DNA from: Pectobacterium carotovorum
Lineage (GTDB): Bacteria; Pseudomonadota; Gammaproteobacteria; Enterobacterales; Enterobacteriaceae
Assembly (NCBI RefSeq): GCF_033898505.1
Contig: NZ_JAXAFK010000001.1
Location: 2,542,001-2,606,000, forward strand
Length of the DNA: 64,000 nucleotides
Reading direction: 5' to 3'
The notes beneath the pieces were generated by a model. The model ran no database searches, was not told the origin of the DNA, and worked only from the letters and a program-made list of their open reading frames with translations. Position numbers and translations under genes: made by a program. This document shows, one piece after another, positions 1-10,189 of the stretch (its first letter is position 1; the number at the start of each line of letters is the position of its first letter).

Positions 1-428
1 TCGCTTTCAGGCAATGACCAGACAATATTGTTTTCGGCCGCCGCGATGTACCAGTCCACGGTGCTGTTCGCTGGCTTCTTGATATTTTCATGCTTCGCGA
101 GTGCCTTGGCGGGAAAGGCCGCGGCTTTCTTTCTGATACGCAGCGGCGTCTGTTTTTTCTCACCGCTGATCTGTGCATGGAAAGATTCCACTTCAGCGTC
201 GAAGAGCACGCCTTCAATCTGGTGCAGACGATTCAACCCACGCAGGATGGAAAGCAGGCTGCTGAGCGTAATGGATTCGCCCATTTCAGCACGTTTGATC
301 GTCGCAATCCCCAGCCCAGCTCTTTCGGCAAGATCGACCTGCGATAAGCGCTGCTGGATTCTGGCGTCTTTTATTCTCCGGCACAGCTCGGTAATAATTT
401 CGCCTTCGTTCATGGTGCTAAATTTCAT
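1..428 (-). CDS. XRE-family helix-turn-helix regulator, 3' end off the window
   Basis: The frame read leftwards from the ATG at 428 is open to the window edge, giving at least 142 residues without a stop. Residues about 10-70 form a Cro/CI-type helix-turn-helix (RLSQVDLAERAGLGIATIKR is the core), so this should be a DNA-binding regulator. The part after residue 85 is basic and rich in lysine and alanine, then continues WYIAAAENNIVWSLPES at the edge. HTH proteins of this size are often HipB-like antitoxins, but the neighbour is outside the window, so that stays a guess. A second in-frame ATG lies five codons downstream. The family call is firm; the partner and the C-terminus are unknown. Confidence 0.75.
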   Translation of the reverse strand, partial: MKFSTMNEGEIITELCRRIKDARIQQRLSQVDLAERAGLGIATIKRAEMGESITLSSLLSILRGLNRLHQIEGVLFDAEVESFHAQISGEKKQTPLRIRKKAAAFPAKALAKHENIKKPANSTVDWYIAAAENNIVWSLPES

Positions 429-559
429 CTTACCCGCCACTTGCCAGAGTCAAAAAATTTGCGCGCATTTTATCATCAATTTTTCAAATGGCACGGACAA
501 TTGATGAACGGTATCCATAATTTTTTTAAGCTCTTTAAATGCAGTGGTTTGATGAAATT

Positions 560-1375
560 TCACCCAAAACGCCCAGTAATATAATCCTCTGTGCGGCGCT
601 GCGTCGGCGAGGTAAACAGATCGTCCGTACGGTTGTACTCAATTAACTTACCCTGATTGATAAACGCGGTGTAATCCGACACGCGGGCCGCCTGCTGCAT
701 GTTGTGCGTTACCAGCACCAACGTGAAATGCTGCTTTAGCGTTCCCATCAGCTCTTCAACAATCAGCGTCGAAATCGGATCGAGCGCGGAGGTCGGCTCA
801 TCTAACAGCAGCACTTCCGGCTCAATGGCGATCGCCCGGGCGATCACCAAGCGCTGCTGCTGTCCGCTGGATAGCGTCAGCGCGTTGTCGCTCAGCCGAT
901 CTTTTACTTCATGCCACAGCGCCGCGGCCCGCAGCGCCCGTTCAACGGCATCATCCAGAAAGCGGCGATCGCGCAGCCCCTGCAGCCTCAGGCCGTAAAT
1001 CACGTTTTCATAGATCGATTTGGGAAACGGGTTCGGGCGTTGAAAAACCATGCCGACCCGACGGCGTAACACGGCAACATCCAACTGCGGATCGTTGATG
1101 GGCATACCGTTCAGCCAGATATCGCCTTCGGTACGGCAGTTGTCCACCAGATCGTTCATGCGATTAAAACAGCGTAACAGCGTGGATTTACCACAGCCCG
1201 ACGGCCCAATCAGCGCCGTGACCTGCTTCTTCGGAATACGAATCGAAATATCGTTCAACGCCTGCTTGTCGCCATAGTACAGATTCAGATGTTCCACGGT
1301 TAACATCGTCTGTTCATCACTCAGTTGATGAACATCAGGTAGCGGTGCCATCTCCTTTTGTGTCATAAATCCCAT
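560..1375 (-). CDS. pstB: Phosphate ABC transporter ATPase, PstB-like
   Basis: Cytoplasmic ATPase of a phosphate importer, 271 residues. Walker A is GPSGCGKST (about residues 57-65), Walker B is [14 protein letters not shown], and the switch histidine is in LVTHNMQQA. The signature loop reads LSSGQQQR where most PstB proteins have LSGGQQQR. It is the last gene of a three-gene minus-strand unit: its ATG lies 15 bases after the stop of the PstA-like gene, with AGGATG as a probable ribosome site. Neither PstS nor PhoU follows, unlike the E. coli pstSCAB-phoU operon, so this is probably a second phosphate transporter. The family assignment is strong; calling the substrate phosphate is inferred from family membership. 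Confidence 0.9.
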   Translation of the reverse strand: MGFMTQKEMAPLPDVHQLSDEQTMLTVEHLNLYYGDKQALNDISIRIPKKQVTALIGPSGCGKSTLLRCFNRMNDLVDNCRTEGDIWLNGMPINDPQLDVAVLRRRVGMVFQRPNPFPKSIYENVIYGLRLQGLRDRRFLDDAVERALRAAALWHEVKDRLSDNALTLSSGQQQRLVIARAIAIEPEVLLLDEPTSALDPISTLIVEELMGTLKQHFTLVLVTHNMQQAARVSDYTAFINQGKLIEYNRTDDLFTSPTQRRTEDYITGRFG

Positions 1376-1390
1376 AACTTCATCCTACTT

Positions 1391-3037
1391 TCAAAGTGAT
1401 AACGAACGATATTTCTCACGCAGAACGTGGCGGATTCCAATCGCCGCAAGGTTCAACCCGACGACAATCAACACCAGCAGCAGTGCAGTAATGTATACCA
1501 GCGGTCTGGCGGCTTCCACGTCCGGGCTTTGGAACGCCAAATCGTAAATCTGGAATCCCAGATGCATAAATTTTCGTTCAAGATGCAGATAAGGGAAAAT
1601 GTCATCAACCGGTAAGACCGGCACCGACTTCACTACGCCGACCAACATCAGCGGCGCAGTTTCCCCTGCGGCACGCGCCACCGCGAGGATTAAACCGGTC
1701 ATCATCGCGGGAACCGCCATCGGCAGCACAACGTGCCACAGCGTTTCGGCCTTGGTGGCCCCCAACGCCAGTGAGCCGTGGCGTACCGACATCGGGATAC
1801 GTGACAGCCCTTCCTCCGTCGCCACAATCACCACCGGCAGCGTCAGCAATGCCAGCGTCAGTGATGCCCACAGCAGCCCCGGCGTACCAAATGTCGGATT
1901 CGGCAACGCTTCAGCGTAGAACAGCTGATCCAGCGTGCCACCGATGAGATAAACAAAAAAACCTAACCCAAACACGCCGTAAACAATGGAAGGCACTCCA
2001 GCCAGATTGACCACGGCAATCCGCACCCAGCGCGTTAGGCTGTTTTTCCCCGCATATTCATGCAGATAAACCGCAGCGATCACGCCCAGCGGCATCACCA
2101 CAATAGACATCAGCACCACCATCAAAACGGTGCCGAAAATGGCGGGGAAAAGGTGGCCTGCGCTGTTGCTGTCCGGTGAGTAGTGCGCCAGCATATATTT
2201 CGCCTGAGCGCCCCAGTGGCTGACTTTTTTCCACAGGTTCATCGCATTCGGGTACCAGGCCTGCTCAATGTCCCTGAGTGGGATAAGGTGAACGCTGCCG
2301 TTCGCATCCCGTAGCTGCACGGTATCACGATTAATATCCAGATTGAGTGCGGTTAACTGACGCGACAGCTCATCGAAGCGACGTTGCAGTTCAATACGTT
2401 CAGCCTGAAGACGGGCCAGCGCCTGATTATCCAGCGTTCTGGCCTGCTGCCGCTTTTTCTCCTCCAGCCGTAGCGCTTCAAACTGCTGGTTGATCTTCGC
2501 CATCTCCCCCATGCGGATTGTTTGCGCCTTCGCGAGCAACCCCTGCACCTGCTCGACGCGATGCTGTAAGGTCGCGGGGAGATCCGTCGCCACCAGCGGC
2601 TGTTCCCCTTCCAGCATCCCAGCAAGGTAGCCATAGGCAGTGCCGTTGTTGGTTCGCTTTAACACCAGAATGTCGGCGGGTTTATCAAAACGCACTATGT
2701 CGCGTGACAGCAACGAACGAAAGCTCTGACCATGAATTTCACGCTGGCCAATTTTGATCAAATAACGTGTTTCAGCGTCACCAGACGTAGAGGTTAAACC
2801 GGCCTGTTCCAACTGCTGAGGTGAAAGCGTCTGCTCGGCATAAATTTCCCCCATTAGCGCGCGCTGCACACCCTGCTCCGGCTGTAGCGTCAGCAGCCAG
2901 ACAGGCTGAGGCCACAAATAGCGCATACCCTGCCCCGCCAGCAGTACGATGATTGCCAGCATCGCCAGCAGGCTAATGGAAATGGACGATGCGGTCAGCC
3001 ACACCCAGGGCCTTCCCGAACGGAACCAGCGCTTCAC
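1391..3037 (-). CDS. pstA: PstA-like phosphate permease with long periplasmic coiled coil
   Basis: Inner-membrane permease subunit, 548 residues against about 296 for E. coli PstA. A first membrane segment (about residues 14-38) is followed by a periplasmic insertion of some 250 residues. About residues 165-245 of that insertion are charged and heptad-like, as expected of a coiled coil. The typical permease core starts near residue 293 (HLFPAIFGTVLMVVLMSIVV) and contains the cytoplasmic loop ATEEGLSRIPMSVRHGSLALGATKAE. The start is GTG and shares GTGA with the stop of the upstream PstC-like gene, so the two are translationally coupled. The extra domain is shared with its PstC partner's enlargement and suggests a modified way of capturing or sensing ligand; that is inference. 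Confidence 0.85.
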   Translation of the reverse strand: MKRWFRSGRPWVWLTASSISISLLAMLAIIVLLAGQGMRYLWPQPVWLLTLQPEQGVQRALMGEIYAEQTLSPQQLEQAGLTSTSGDAETRYLIKIGQREIHGQSFRSLLSRDIVRFDKPADILVLKRTNNGTAYGYLAGMLEGEQPLVATDLPATLQHRVEQVQGLLAKAQTIRMGEMAKINQQFEALRLEEKKRQQARTLDNQALARLQAERIELQRRFDELSRQLTALNLDINRDTVQLRDANGSVHLIPLRDIEQAWYPNAMNLWKKVSHWGAQAKYMLAHYSPDSNSAGHLFPAIFGTVLMVVLMSIVVMPLGVIAAVYLHEYAGKNSLTRWVRIAVVNLAGVPSIVYGVFGLGFFVYLIGGTLDQLFYAEALPNPTFGTPGLLWASLTLALLTLPVVIVATEEGLSRIPMSVRHGSLALGATKAETLWHVVLPMAVPAMMTGLILAVARAAGETAPLMLVGVVKSVPVLPVDDIFPYLHLERKFMHLGFQIYDLAFQSPDVEAARPLVYITALLLVLIVVGLNLAAIGIRHVLREKYRSLSL

Positions 3038-5202
3038 GCGTTTTCTCCTTCATCACGGTAGCGTTGACGCAAACGCTGCCGGATAGTTTCAGCGAGCGTA
3101 TTCACGATGAATGTGAAAACAAACAGCGTTAATGCCGTTAAAAACAACACCCGATAGTGACCGCTATTCGTCACGGCTTCCGGCATTTCGATGGCAATAT
3201 TCGCCGCCAGCGAACGTAATCCCTGAAGCAGGCCTTCATCCATAATCGGCGTGTTGCCCGTCGCCATAAGCACAATCATGGTTTCCCCCACGGCACGGCC
3301 AAAGCTCAGCATCAGCGCGGCGAAAATCCCGGCGCTGGCGGACGGCAGCACGACGCGCCACAGGGTTTGCCACGCCGTCGCGCCCAGCGCCAGCGAACCC
3401 TGACTTAAACGAGCTGGCACGCTGAACAGGGCATCTTCCGCCAGCGAAAAAATCAGCGGAATCAGTGCGAAGCCGAGAGCAACGCCCGCCACCAGCGTAT
3501 TACGTTGCACAAAATCATCGCCCAGCCACTGGTACAGCGGCTGTCCTAACACCCAGATTTCCATGCGTGGCGCAATCCAACAGCCGACGACAAATGTCAG
3601 CAGGATCGTGGGGATGAGAAATAGTACGTCCCAGCCGATAGGGAAACGGAGACGCCAGCGCGTCGGCAGGCATTCAATCAGCCAGCCGCAGCCGAGCACG
3701 GCCAGTATCCATAAAATCGGCATAACCAGAATAGCGGACAGATACGTCGCAAAATGCGGAGCCAGCCAGATGGCCGCAATCAAGCCAACGACGACCGTCG
3801 GCAGCGCGCCCATGATTTCCAGCGTGGGTTTAATCCAGCGTCGCAGCGTCGGCGACATAAAGCAGGCGGTATAAATCGCCGCAGACAGCGCCAGCGGCGT
3901 GGCAAACAGCATGGCGTAAATCGCCGCTTTCATCGTGCCCAGCATCAGCGGCATCATACTGAATTTGGCCTGATAACTGTCATCCGCAGACGTGGATTGC
4001 CAGATATAGGCAGGCTCCGGGTAATTCTCATACCACAATTTTTGCCACAGCCCGCGCCAGCCGATATCGGGATATGGGTTATCAACCTGATAGCGGTGCC
4101 ACCCCTGCGCCGTTTCAACCAGCATGGCAGATCCGTGCGGCGAAAACGCCAGTCTCTGCGCATGAGCCGGTAATGTCTGCGTCAGCAGCGCATGTGACTG
4201 CTTGCTGGCAAACAGCGACAGTTCGCCCTGTGCATTCAATGTGGCAAAAACTCGCCGCTGCGCCTCCGTTGCCAACAGCACCGATTTTCCCGCAACGTGC
4301 GGAAACTGGCGGATCTCCGTCAGAGTAGCGCCCTTTTCGCTCGGAACCTCAAACCATTGGCTAATCTGCCCGTCGGCGGTTTGTACCAGCAACGACCGCC
4401 CGCCGGACAACAGCGCCAGATGCAACGGTTCCGCCAACTGCAATTGCCGCTCTTCCCGCAGCGTCAGCGCGTTCGCCTCCACCTGCCACAGCGTTAATGT
4501 GTTGCCGCTGAGCAAATATACCTGCTGTCCGTCTGGCGTCAGCAGCAGTTGGCTAACCGCGCCAGCCGGAAGCGTAATCTGTGCCCGTTGCCGCACGCCG
4601 TTTTCATCAACATCGGCAATAATCAACGCGTTTTCTTGCCCGATAGCCGCAACAACAGCGTGCGTTTCATCCACTGCCGCCACTGCCAGATAACGCAGCG
4701 GCTGCGCAGGTAACCCAAGCGAATAGGCCTGCTCACCCAGCGGATAATCCCAGAAGGGAGAACGGTTTTCCGTGCGCGATAACACGGGCTGCACGAAAAC
4801 TAAGCGGCCGTCAGGCTGGCTCAGGGCATAAACCTGTCGCTCGCCCTGACTCTGCGCCAGTAAACTCAGCGCAGGAATCAGTTGAATACGCGACATGGGC
4901 TGATTTTCCGCAAACGGGATAAACTCCCCATAGCCCTGACTGTCGATGCGAAACCCAATCTGCCCGTTGTCGCTAAGCCCCAACGCCAGCGACGGCTCCG
5001 CACCGTGGCGCTGCACCGTTTTTTGGCCGTTAACCGTGGGAGAAAGGAACAGTGGCGTCACCACATACAGTAGATAAAAGAAGATTAACAACAGCATAGC
5101 CAGCACCAGCAGCCCGCTGCCCGCAACAATGCGGTGAACCAAACGATCTACCCACGCTCGTCGACGATCCCGATACTGTGATGTGTTGCCTGTTTTTACC
5201 AT
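3034..5202 (-). CDS. pstC: PstC-like phosphate permease with large periplasmic propeller-like domain
   Basis: Inner-membrane permease, 722 residues, more than twice E. coli PstC (319). One membrane segment at about residues 25-52 leads into a periplasmic region of about 350 residues. It carries repeated short beta-type units of the form LLTPDGQQVYLLSGNTLTLW and LAFSPHGSAMLVET, which look like beta-propeller blades. The permease core begins near residue 405 and includes GALPTVVVGLIAAIWL and the loop SLAEDALFSVPARLSQGSLA. It is the first gene of the pstC-pstA-pstB unit and is divergent from ppk, with a 414 bp region between them. No gene for a phosphate-binding protein is nearby. The propeller call is from repeat appearance only. 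Confidence 0.85.
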   Translation of the reverse strand: MVKTGNTSQYRDRRRAWVDRLVHRIVAGSGLLVLAMLLLIFFYLLYVVTPLFLSPTVNGQKTVQRHGAEPSLALGLSDNGQIGFRIDSQGYGEFIPFAENQPMSRIQLIPALSLLAQSQGERQVYALSQPDGRLVFVQPVLSRTENRSPFWDYPLGEQAYSLGLPAQPLRYLAVAAVDETHAVVAAIGQENALIIADVDENGVRQRAQITLPAGAVSQLLLTPDGQQVYLLSGNTLTLWQVEANALTLREERQLQLAEPLHLALLSGGRSLLVQTADGQISQWFEVPSEKGATLTEIRQFPHVAGKSVLLATEAQRRVFATLNAQGELSLFASKQSHALLTQTLPAHAQRLAFSPHGSAMLVETAQGWHRYQVDNPYPDIGWRGLWQKLWYENYPEPAYIWQSTSADDSYQAKFSMMPLMLGTMKAAIYAMLFATPLALSAAIYTACFMSPTLRRWIKPTLEIMGALPTVVVGLIAAIWLAPHFATYLSAILVMPILWILAVLGCGWLIECLPTRWRLRFPIGWDVLFLIPTILLTFVVGCWIAPRMEIWVLGQPLYQWLGDDFVQRNTLVAGVALGFALIPLIFSLAEDALFSVPARLSQGSLALGATAWQTLWRVVLPSASAGIFAALMLSFGRAVGETMIVLMATGNTPIMDEGLLQGLRSLAANIAIEMPEAVTNSGHYRVLFLTALTLFVFTFIVNTLAETIRQRLRQRYRDEGENA

Positions 5203-5319
5203 TATTCTCGCCGTTAGAGTGAAGCCGCCAGAGTCGTGTTGCTAACGTATTGCGGGTAGCATATGTTGCCTTTACGCCCATAATATGACAATGGTAAGTC
5301 TGTCTATGAATTAGATTTT

Positions 5320-5520
5320 ATACCCTAAATAGTTCCAGTCGTATGAAGGCGGCAACCGAGGGAGTCCTCAGGAGCTTACTTTAGTAAGTGACTGGGGTGA
5401 CAAATCTGCTGGGAGCAGATTTGAACGCTGCTTGCAGCGGCCCTTTAGGGCGAGACCCACGACGGGTCGAGTATTTAAGGGTAGCCAACGTACAGACGGC
5501 TCGAAATATGACGGGTATCG
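5320..5520 (-). repeat. Dispersed repeat RB, copy 1, carrying a nested hairpin module
   Basis: This fills the pstC-ppk intergenic region. Its left part (TACCCTAAATAG, then AGGAGCTTAC...TAAGTGACTGGGGTGA) and its right part (AGCCAAC...TATGACGGGTAT) match the two halves of the RB copy at 49145-49263 read on the other strand. Between them sits about 75 bp (5400-5478) that the 49 kb copy lacks; this is the four-hairpin module found elsewhere in the window. The remainder of the 414 bp intergenic stretch (5203-5319 and 5521-5616) must hold the pstC and ppk promoters. I did not find a convincing Pho box there. Confidence 0.8.
5400..5478 (+). repeat. Four-hairpin module, copy 1 (inside RB)
   Basis: Four hairpins follow one another: AAATCTGCT/AGCAGATTT, then CGCTGC/GCAGCG, then GGCCC...GGGC, then GACCC/GGGTC, ending in CGAGTA. 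The order and spacing match modules at 10208, 25667, 28552 and 39159, although the stem sequences differ. It interrupts an RB repeat, so it behaves as an inserted unit. It lies about 140 bp upstream of the ppk start and could be in the ppk leader transcript. Confidence 0.75.
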
Positions 5521-5616
5521 TCATCAACACGCCATAATGTTGTTGTACCCTATCCTTACAAAGGAAGGGTATGAATATTGGATGAACCTTCAGTACATGA
5601 GTTGAGCGGAGTGACA

Positions 5617-7689
5617 ATGGGTCAGGACAAACTCTACATAGAGAAAGAATTAAGTTGGTTATCCTTTAATGAGCGAGTACTTCAGGAAGCAGCAGATAAA
5701 AGCAATCCGTTAATCGAACGCATGCGCTTTCTGGGCATCTACTCCAGCAACCTTGATGAATTTTATAAAGTCCGTTTTGCCGATTTGAAAAGACGCATTC
5801 TGATTAATGAAGAACAAGGTCTGGACGGCAATCTACGACATCTTTTAGGAAAAATTCAGGCTCGTGTTCTCAAAACCGATCAAATCTTTGACAGCCTGTA
5901 CAACGAACTGCTGCTGGAGATGGCGCGTAACCAGATTTTTCTGGTCAATGAACGTCAGGTTTCCCCTAATCAGCAGGAGTGGCTGAGAGATTACTTCCGG
6001 CAATATCTGCGCCCGCACATCACGCCAATACTGATCTTTGACGAAACCGACCTGGTGGAGTTCCTGAAGGATAGTTATACCTATCTTGCCGTCGAGATTA
6101 TTCGTGGCGATGAGATTAACTACGCCCTGCTGGAAATTCCTTCGGATAAAATACCGCGCTTCGTCAACCTGCCAGCAGAAGCGCCGCGCCGTCGTAAGAC
6201 TATGATCCTCATCGATAACATTCTGCGCTACTGTCTGGATGATATCTTCAAGGGCTTCTTTGATTATGATGCGCTGAACGCGTACTCCATGAAGATGACG
6301 CGCGATGCGGAATACGATCTGGTTACGGAAATGGAATCCAGCCTGCTGGAACTGATGTCTTCCAGCCTGAAGCAGCGCCTAACCGCCGAGCCGGTGAGAT
6401 TCGTTTATCAGCGCGACATGCCGGACGCGATGGTCGCCATGCTGCTTGATAAACTGGGGATCTCTTCCTACGATTCCGTCATCCCCGGCGGGCGTTACCA
6501 TAATTTCAAAGACTTTATCTCTTTCCCGAACGTCGGACGCGCCAATCTGGTCAACAAACCGTTGCCACGTCTGCGGCACACCGGATTCAACCATTTTCGC
6601 AATGGGTTTGATGCGATCCGTGAGCGCGACGTGCTGCTCTATTACCCGTACCACACCTTCGAGCACGTATTGGAACTGCTGCGACAAGCCTCTTTCGACC
6701 CCAATGTACTGTCCATCAAAATCAATATTTACCGCGTCGCCAAAGACTCGCGCATCATTAATTCAATGATCCATGCGGCGCACAACGGTAAGAAAGTGAC
6801 GGTTGTGGTCGAGCTACAGGCGCGCTTTGACGAAGAAGCCAACATCCATTGGGCCAAGCGCCTGACGGAAGCCGGCGTGCACGTGATTTTCTCGGTGCCT
6901 GGATTGAAGATTCACGCCAAGCTGTTCCTGATTTCCCGCCGCGAAGGGGAAAACATCGTGCGTTACGCGCACATCGGTACCGGTAACTTCAACGAGAAAA
7001 CCGCCCGCCTATATACGGACTACTCGCTGCTAACCGCCGACGAACGTATTACCAACGAAGTGCGCCGCGTCTTCAACTTCATTGAAAACCCTTACCGTCC
7101 GGTCAGCTTCGAGCATTTGCTGGTGTCACCGCAAAACTCCCGCGATAAGCTCTACCAACTGATCGATACCGAGATCGAGAATGCGCTGGCGAATCGTGAT
7201 GCAGGCATTACGCTTAAGGTAAATAATCTGGTGGATAAAGGGCTGGCGGAAAAGCTGTATCAGGCTTCCTCTGCGGGCGTGAAAATTAATCTGCTGGTGC
7301 GCGGCATGTGCTCACTGATCCCCAATTTGCCGGGGATCAGTGAAAATATTCAGGTCATCAGTATTCTTGACCGCTATCTGGAACACGATCGGGTGTATGT
7401 CTTCAACAACGGCGGGGACAAGAAAGTCTACCTTTCTTCCGCAGACTGGATGACACGCAACATTGATTATCGCATTGAAGTCGCAGTGGAAATTCTAGAC
7501 CCAACGTTGAAAAACCGCGTGCTGGAAACGCTGGATATCCTGTTCAGCGATACGGTGAAAGCCCGTGTCGTTGATAAAGAATCGAGCAACCGCTATGTAT
7601 CACGCGGCAACAAGCGTAAAGTACGCGCGCAAAATGCCATTTACGACTACATCAAGGCGTTGGAGCAACCTGGAGATAAGCCTGAATAA
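5617..7689 (+). CDS. ppk: Polyphosphate kinase
   Basis: Makes inorganic polyphosphate from ATP, at the inner membrane, 690 residues (E. coli 688). It begins [20 protein letters not shown] like E. coli Ppk; the in-frame extension upstream to 5578 is rejected because the ATG at 5617 has a good ribosome site (GAGCGGAG). The phosphorylated-histidine segment [16 protein letters not shown] and the following [20 protein letters not shown] are intact, as is the C-terminal phospholipase D-like half. It overlaps ppx by one base (TAATG), so the pair is one operon. The divergent neighbour is a phosphate-transporter-type operon, which ties phosphate uptake and polyphosphate turnover together. Confidence 0.97.
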   Translation: MGQDKLYIEKELSWLSFNERVLQEAADKSNPLIERMRFLGIYSSNLDEFYKVRFADLKRRILINEEQGLDGNLRHLLGKIQARVLKTDQIFDSLYNELLLEMARNQIFLVNERQVSPNQQEWLRDYFRQYLRPHITPILIFDETDLVEFLKDSYTYLAVEIIRGDEINYALLEIPSDKIPRFVNLPAEAPRRRKTMILIDNILRYCLDDIFKGFFDYDALNAYSMKMTRDAEYDLVTEMESSLLELMSSSLKQRLTAEPVRFVYQRDMPDAMVAMLLDKLGISSYDSVIPGGRYHNFKDFISFPNVGRANLVNKPLPRLRHTGFNHFRNGFDAIRERDVLLYYPYHTFEHVLELLRQASFDPNVLSIKINIYRVAKDSRIINSMIHAAHNGKKVTVVVELQARFDEEANIHWAKRLTEAGVHVIFSVPGLKIHAKLFLISRREGENIVRYAHIGTGNFNEKTARLYTDYSLLTADERITNEVRRVFNFIENPYRPVSFEHLLVSPQNSRDKLYQLIDTEIENALANRDAGITLKVNNLVDKGLAEKLYQASSAGVKINLLVRGMCSLIPNLPGISENIQVISILDRYLEHDRVYVFNNGGDKKVYLSSADWMTRNIDYRIEVAVEILDPTLKNRVLETLDILFSDTVKARVVDKESSNRYVSRGNKRKVRAQNAIYDYIKALEQPGDKPE

Positions 7690-9224
7690 TGCCGTTAACG
7701 AACAATGAAAAAACCGAGATGAAGCCGCAAGAATTCGCGGCCATCGACCTGGGTTCCAATAGTTTTCACATGGTGATCGCACGCGTGGTAAACGGTGCGC
7801 TTCAGGTATTGGGGCGTTTAAAACAGCGGGTACATCTGGCCGACGGGCTGGACAACAAAAATGTGCTCAGCGAAGAGGCCATTCAACGCGGCCTGAGCTG
7901 TCTGGCGCTGTTTGCTGAACGCCTGCAAGGCTTCCCCGCCGTGAACGTATCTATCGTCGGAACGCACGCGCTACGTCAAGCGGTCAACGCGCAGGAATTT
8001 TTACGCCGCGCAGCGGATATTATCCCCTATCCGATAGAGATCATTTCCGGTCACGAAGAAGCTCGTCTGATCTTTATGGGCGTGGAGCATACGCAGCCGG
8101 AAAAAGGCCGTAAGCTGGTCATCGATATCGGTGGCGGTTCTACAGAACTGGTTATCGGTGAAGATTTCGAGCCGATGCTGGTGGAAAGCCGTCGTATGGG
8201 GTGCGTCAGCTTCGCACAGCAGTTTTTCCCGAACGGTGAAATCAGCGAAGCCAACTTCAAGCGCGCCCGGCTGGCTGCGGCGCAAAAGCTGGAGACGCTG
8301 TCCTGGGAATACCGCATATACGGGTGGAAATTCGCCCTCGGCGCGTCTGGAACGATCAAAGCCACACACGAAATTCTCGTGGAGATGGGGGAGAAAGACG
8401 GCCTGATTACGCCCGAGCGGCTGGAAATGCTACGCACGCAGATCTTGCAGTTTAAGCACTTTAAAGCGCTGAGTCTGCCGGGCCTGTCCGAAGATCGTCA
8501 ATCGGTGCTGGTGCCCGGTCTGGCTATTTTGTGTGGTATTTTCGATGCGCTGGCGATCAAAGAGTTACGTCTGTCCGATGGCGCGCTGCGCGAAGGCGTA
8601 CTGTACGAAATGGAAGGACGTTTCCGCCATCAGGATATTCGCATCCGTACCGCGCAAAGTCTGGCGACCCATTACAATATTGACCGCGAGCAGGCGCGAC
8701 GCGTGCGGGAAACCACGCAGCAGCTTTATGCGCAATGGGCAGAGCAAAATCCTAATCTGGTGCACCCACAGCTTGAGGCCATCTTAAACTGGGCTTCCAT
8801 GCTGCATGAGGTCGGGTTGGGCATTAACCATAGCGGCATGCACCGCCATTCCGCCTACATCCTGCAAAATACCAACCTGCCCGGCTTCAATCAGGAACAG
8901 CAGCTTGTGCTGTCGATGATCGTGCGGCTGCACCGTAAGGCGATCAAGCTGGAAGAGTTACCGCGGCTAAACCTGTTCAAAAAGAAACAGTATTTACCGC
9001 TGGTACAACTTCTGCGCCTTGCTACGCTGTTGAACAACCAGCGTCAGGCAACGACAACGCCGGAATCGTTACGGCTGCATACCGATGACAATTACTGGAC
9101 GCTGACATTCCCACACGACTTCTTTACCAACAACACGCTGGTACAGCTGGATTTGGAACGGGAACAGGAATATTGGCAGGACGTCACCGGCTGGAAGCTG
9201 ATGATTGAGGAAGAAAAAGCCTGA
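7689..9224 (+). CDS. ppx: Exopolyphosphatase
   Basis: Releases phosphate from polyphosphate chain ends; the family also hydrolyses pppGpp. The product is 511 residues, about E. coli length (513). The ASKHA-fold nucleotide motifs are visible: [17 protein letters not shown] at the N-terminus and [15 protein letters not shown] near residue 140. The C-terminal HD-like helical domain ([23 protein letters not shown]) is present. Translation starts within the ppk stop codon (TAATG), so the two opposing activities are coupled. No frameshift or truncation is seen. Confidence 0.97.
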   Translation: MPLTNNEKTEMKPQEFAAIDLGSNSFHMVIARVVNGALQVLGRLKQRVHLADGLDNKNVLSEEAIQRGLSCLALFAERLQGFPAVNVSIVGTHALRQAVNAQEFLRRAADIIPYPIEIISGHEEARLIFMGVEHTQPEKGRKLVIDIGGGSTELVIGEDFEPMLVESRRMGCVSFAQQFFPNGEISEANFKRARLAAAQKLETLSWEYRIYGWKFALGASGTIKATHEILVEMGEKDGLITPERLEMLRTQILQFKHFKALSLPGLSEDRQSVLVPGLAILCGIFDALAIKELRLSDGALREGVLYEMEGRFRHQDIRIRTAQSLATHYNIDREQARRVRETTQQLYAQWAEQNPNLVHPQLEAILNWASMLHEVGLGINHSGMHRHSAYILQNTNLPGFNQEQQLVLSMIVRLHRKAIKLEELPRLNLFKKKQYLPLVQLLRLATLLNNQRQATTTPESLRLHTDDNYWTLTFPHDFFTNNTLVQLDLEREQEYWQDVTGWKLMIEEEKA

Positions 9225-9450
9225 TTGCTGGAAATGTTGTCGGGTAATCCTCACATACGCCAAACCGTGCCATGACGCAAAATCGTACAACCGGGCTGGC
9301 TGATGAAGTCTGGTTAACGTAAAGTTTACAGAGATGGGGCCGATACCAAAATGATGTCTGGCGATAATTTTCGCCAACATCATGCAACCTCGGCGGAAAG
9401 GCGCGCTTCCTTTCCAGATATCAATCCAACTCAGTATTAAGGAGAGTAAA

Positions 9451-9639
9451 ATGGATGTATCACAGATTGCATCACTCGCAACCGACCTCAGCAGCATGCG
9501 TACCAGCAGTGAGGCCAGCGCGCTTGTGATGAAAAAAGCGCTCGACAGCCAAGAGGCCGTCGTTTCCGGCATTTTGCAGGCATTACCACCTCTGCCAGCA
9601 AATCCGGCGATTGGGCGTAACGTCAATACTACGGCGTAA
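9451..9639 (+). CDS. Small YjfB-family protein (putative motility protein)
   Basis: A 62-residue protein beginning MDVSQIASLATDLSSMRTSS. It resembles the short YjfB_motility family, whose members are named putative motility proteins without a proven biochemical role. The longer frame from 9382 is rejected because AAGGAGAG sits seven bases before the ATG at 9451. The middle is helical and alanine-rich, and the C-terminus (ALPPLPANPAIGRNVNTTA) is proline-rich. No signal peptide or membrane segment is visible. It stands alone between ppx and yfgG with its own terminator at 9655, so it is probably a single-gene unit. Confidence 0.75.
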   Translation: MDVSQIASLATDLSSMRTSSEASALVMKKALDSQEAVVSGILQALPPLPANPAIGRNVNTTA

Positions 9640-9654
9640 TCCCTTGCACCACAC

Positions 9655-9689
9655 AACCCGCTTATCCGTTTCTGTTTGAGCGGGTTTTT
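9655..9689 (+). terminator. Rho-independent terminator after the YjfB-like gene
   Basis: Stem AACCCGCT/AGCGGGTT with a loop of about 14 bases, followed directly by a run of T. It lies 15 bases after the stop codon at 9639. Confidence 0.85.
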
Positions 9690-9874
9690 GGTGGCCTTCT
9701 AAGTCCCTTTGTGTTTCCACCCCTTCGCGTTTACTCCTGCCCTCTTTCCTTGTACCGAACGTGCGAAAACCGAATCAGCCATCATCTTTTTCACTTCGGC
9801 AGATTGACCTCTCCTACAGCCTGTGCCTAAATAAACAACAGCGAATGTTCGCTTTCACAGAGGATTCACTGGTA

Positions 9875-10090
9875 ATGTCCACACTTACCCACAAACGACG
9901 ATTATCGATACGCCCGCGACGAAGTGGCTCTCGGATCGCCCGTGCCGTTTTACTCATCAGTTTCATTATTCTTTTAGGCCGCTTTGCCTACTCCACCATC
10001 ACCGCGTTTGGTCATCATCAAGACAAACAGCAGCAGCGTGCGGAACAATTACTGCTTCCTGCCAACGTACTCGTCAATCAGAAAGAATAG
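9875..10090 (+). CDS. yfgG: YfgG-like small membrane protein (DUF2633)
   Basis: A 71-residue protein with a basic N-terminus (KRRLSIRPRRSGSRIARA), one membrane segment (VLLISFIILLGRFAYSTI) and a hydrophilic tail with HHQDKQQQ. It resembles E. coli YfgG, which shares the VLLISFIxxxGRFxYS membrane segment and also lies close to ppx. Work in E. coli has linked YfgG to nickel and cobalt stress; its mechanism is not established. The ATG at 9875 has an AGAGGATT ribosome site; the open frame runs up to 9761, but the N-terminal extension does not look like protein of this family. Confidence 0.8.
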   Translation: MSTLTHKRRLSIRPRRSGSRIARAVLLISFIILLGRFAYSTITAFGHHQDKQQQRAEQLLLPANVLVNQKE

Positions 10091-10189
10091 CGCCTAACCA
10101 ACCGGTTCCTTTTCCTTATATTCTCTTTTTCTTCATCAGGCATACTGCCTTCGTATTCTCGTGCCCGCTATTTACGCCCGTATCCGTCA

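Noticed and set aside
28..504. Plus-strand open frame of 158 codons at the left end
   Set aside because: It is the shadow of the minus-strand XRE regulator, whose protein has a clear helix-turn-helix.
5203..5320. Pho box between pstC and ppk
   Set aside because: Only a half-match (TTGTCATA on the minus strand) was found, which could equally be part of a -10 region.
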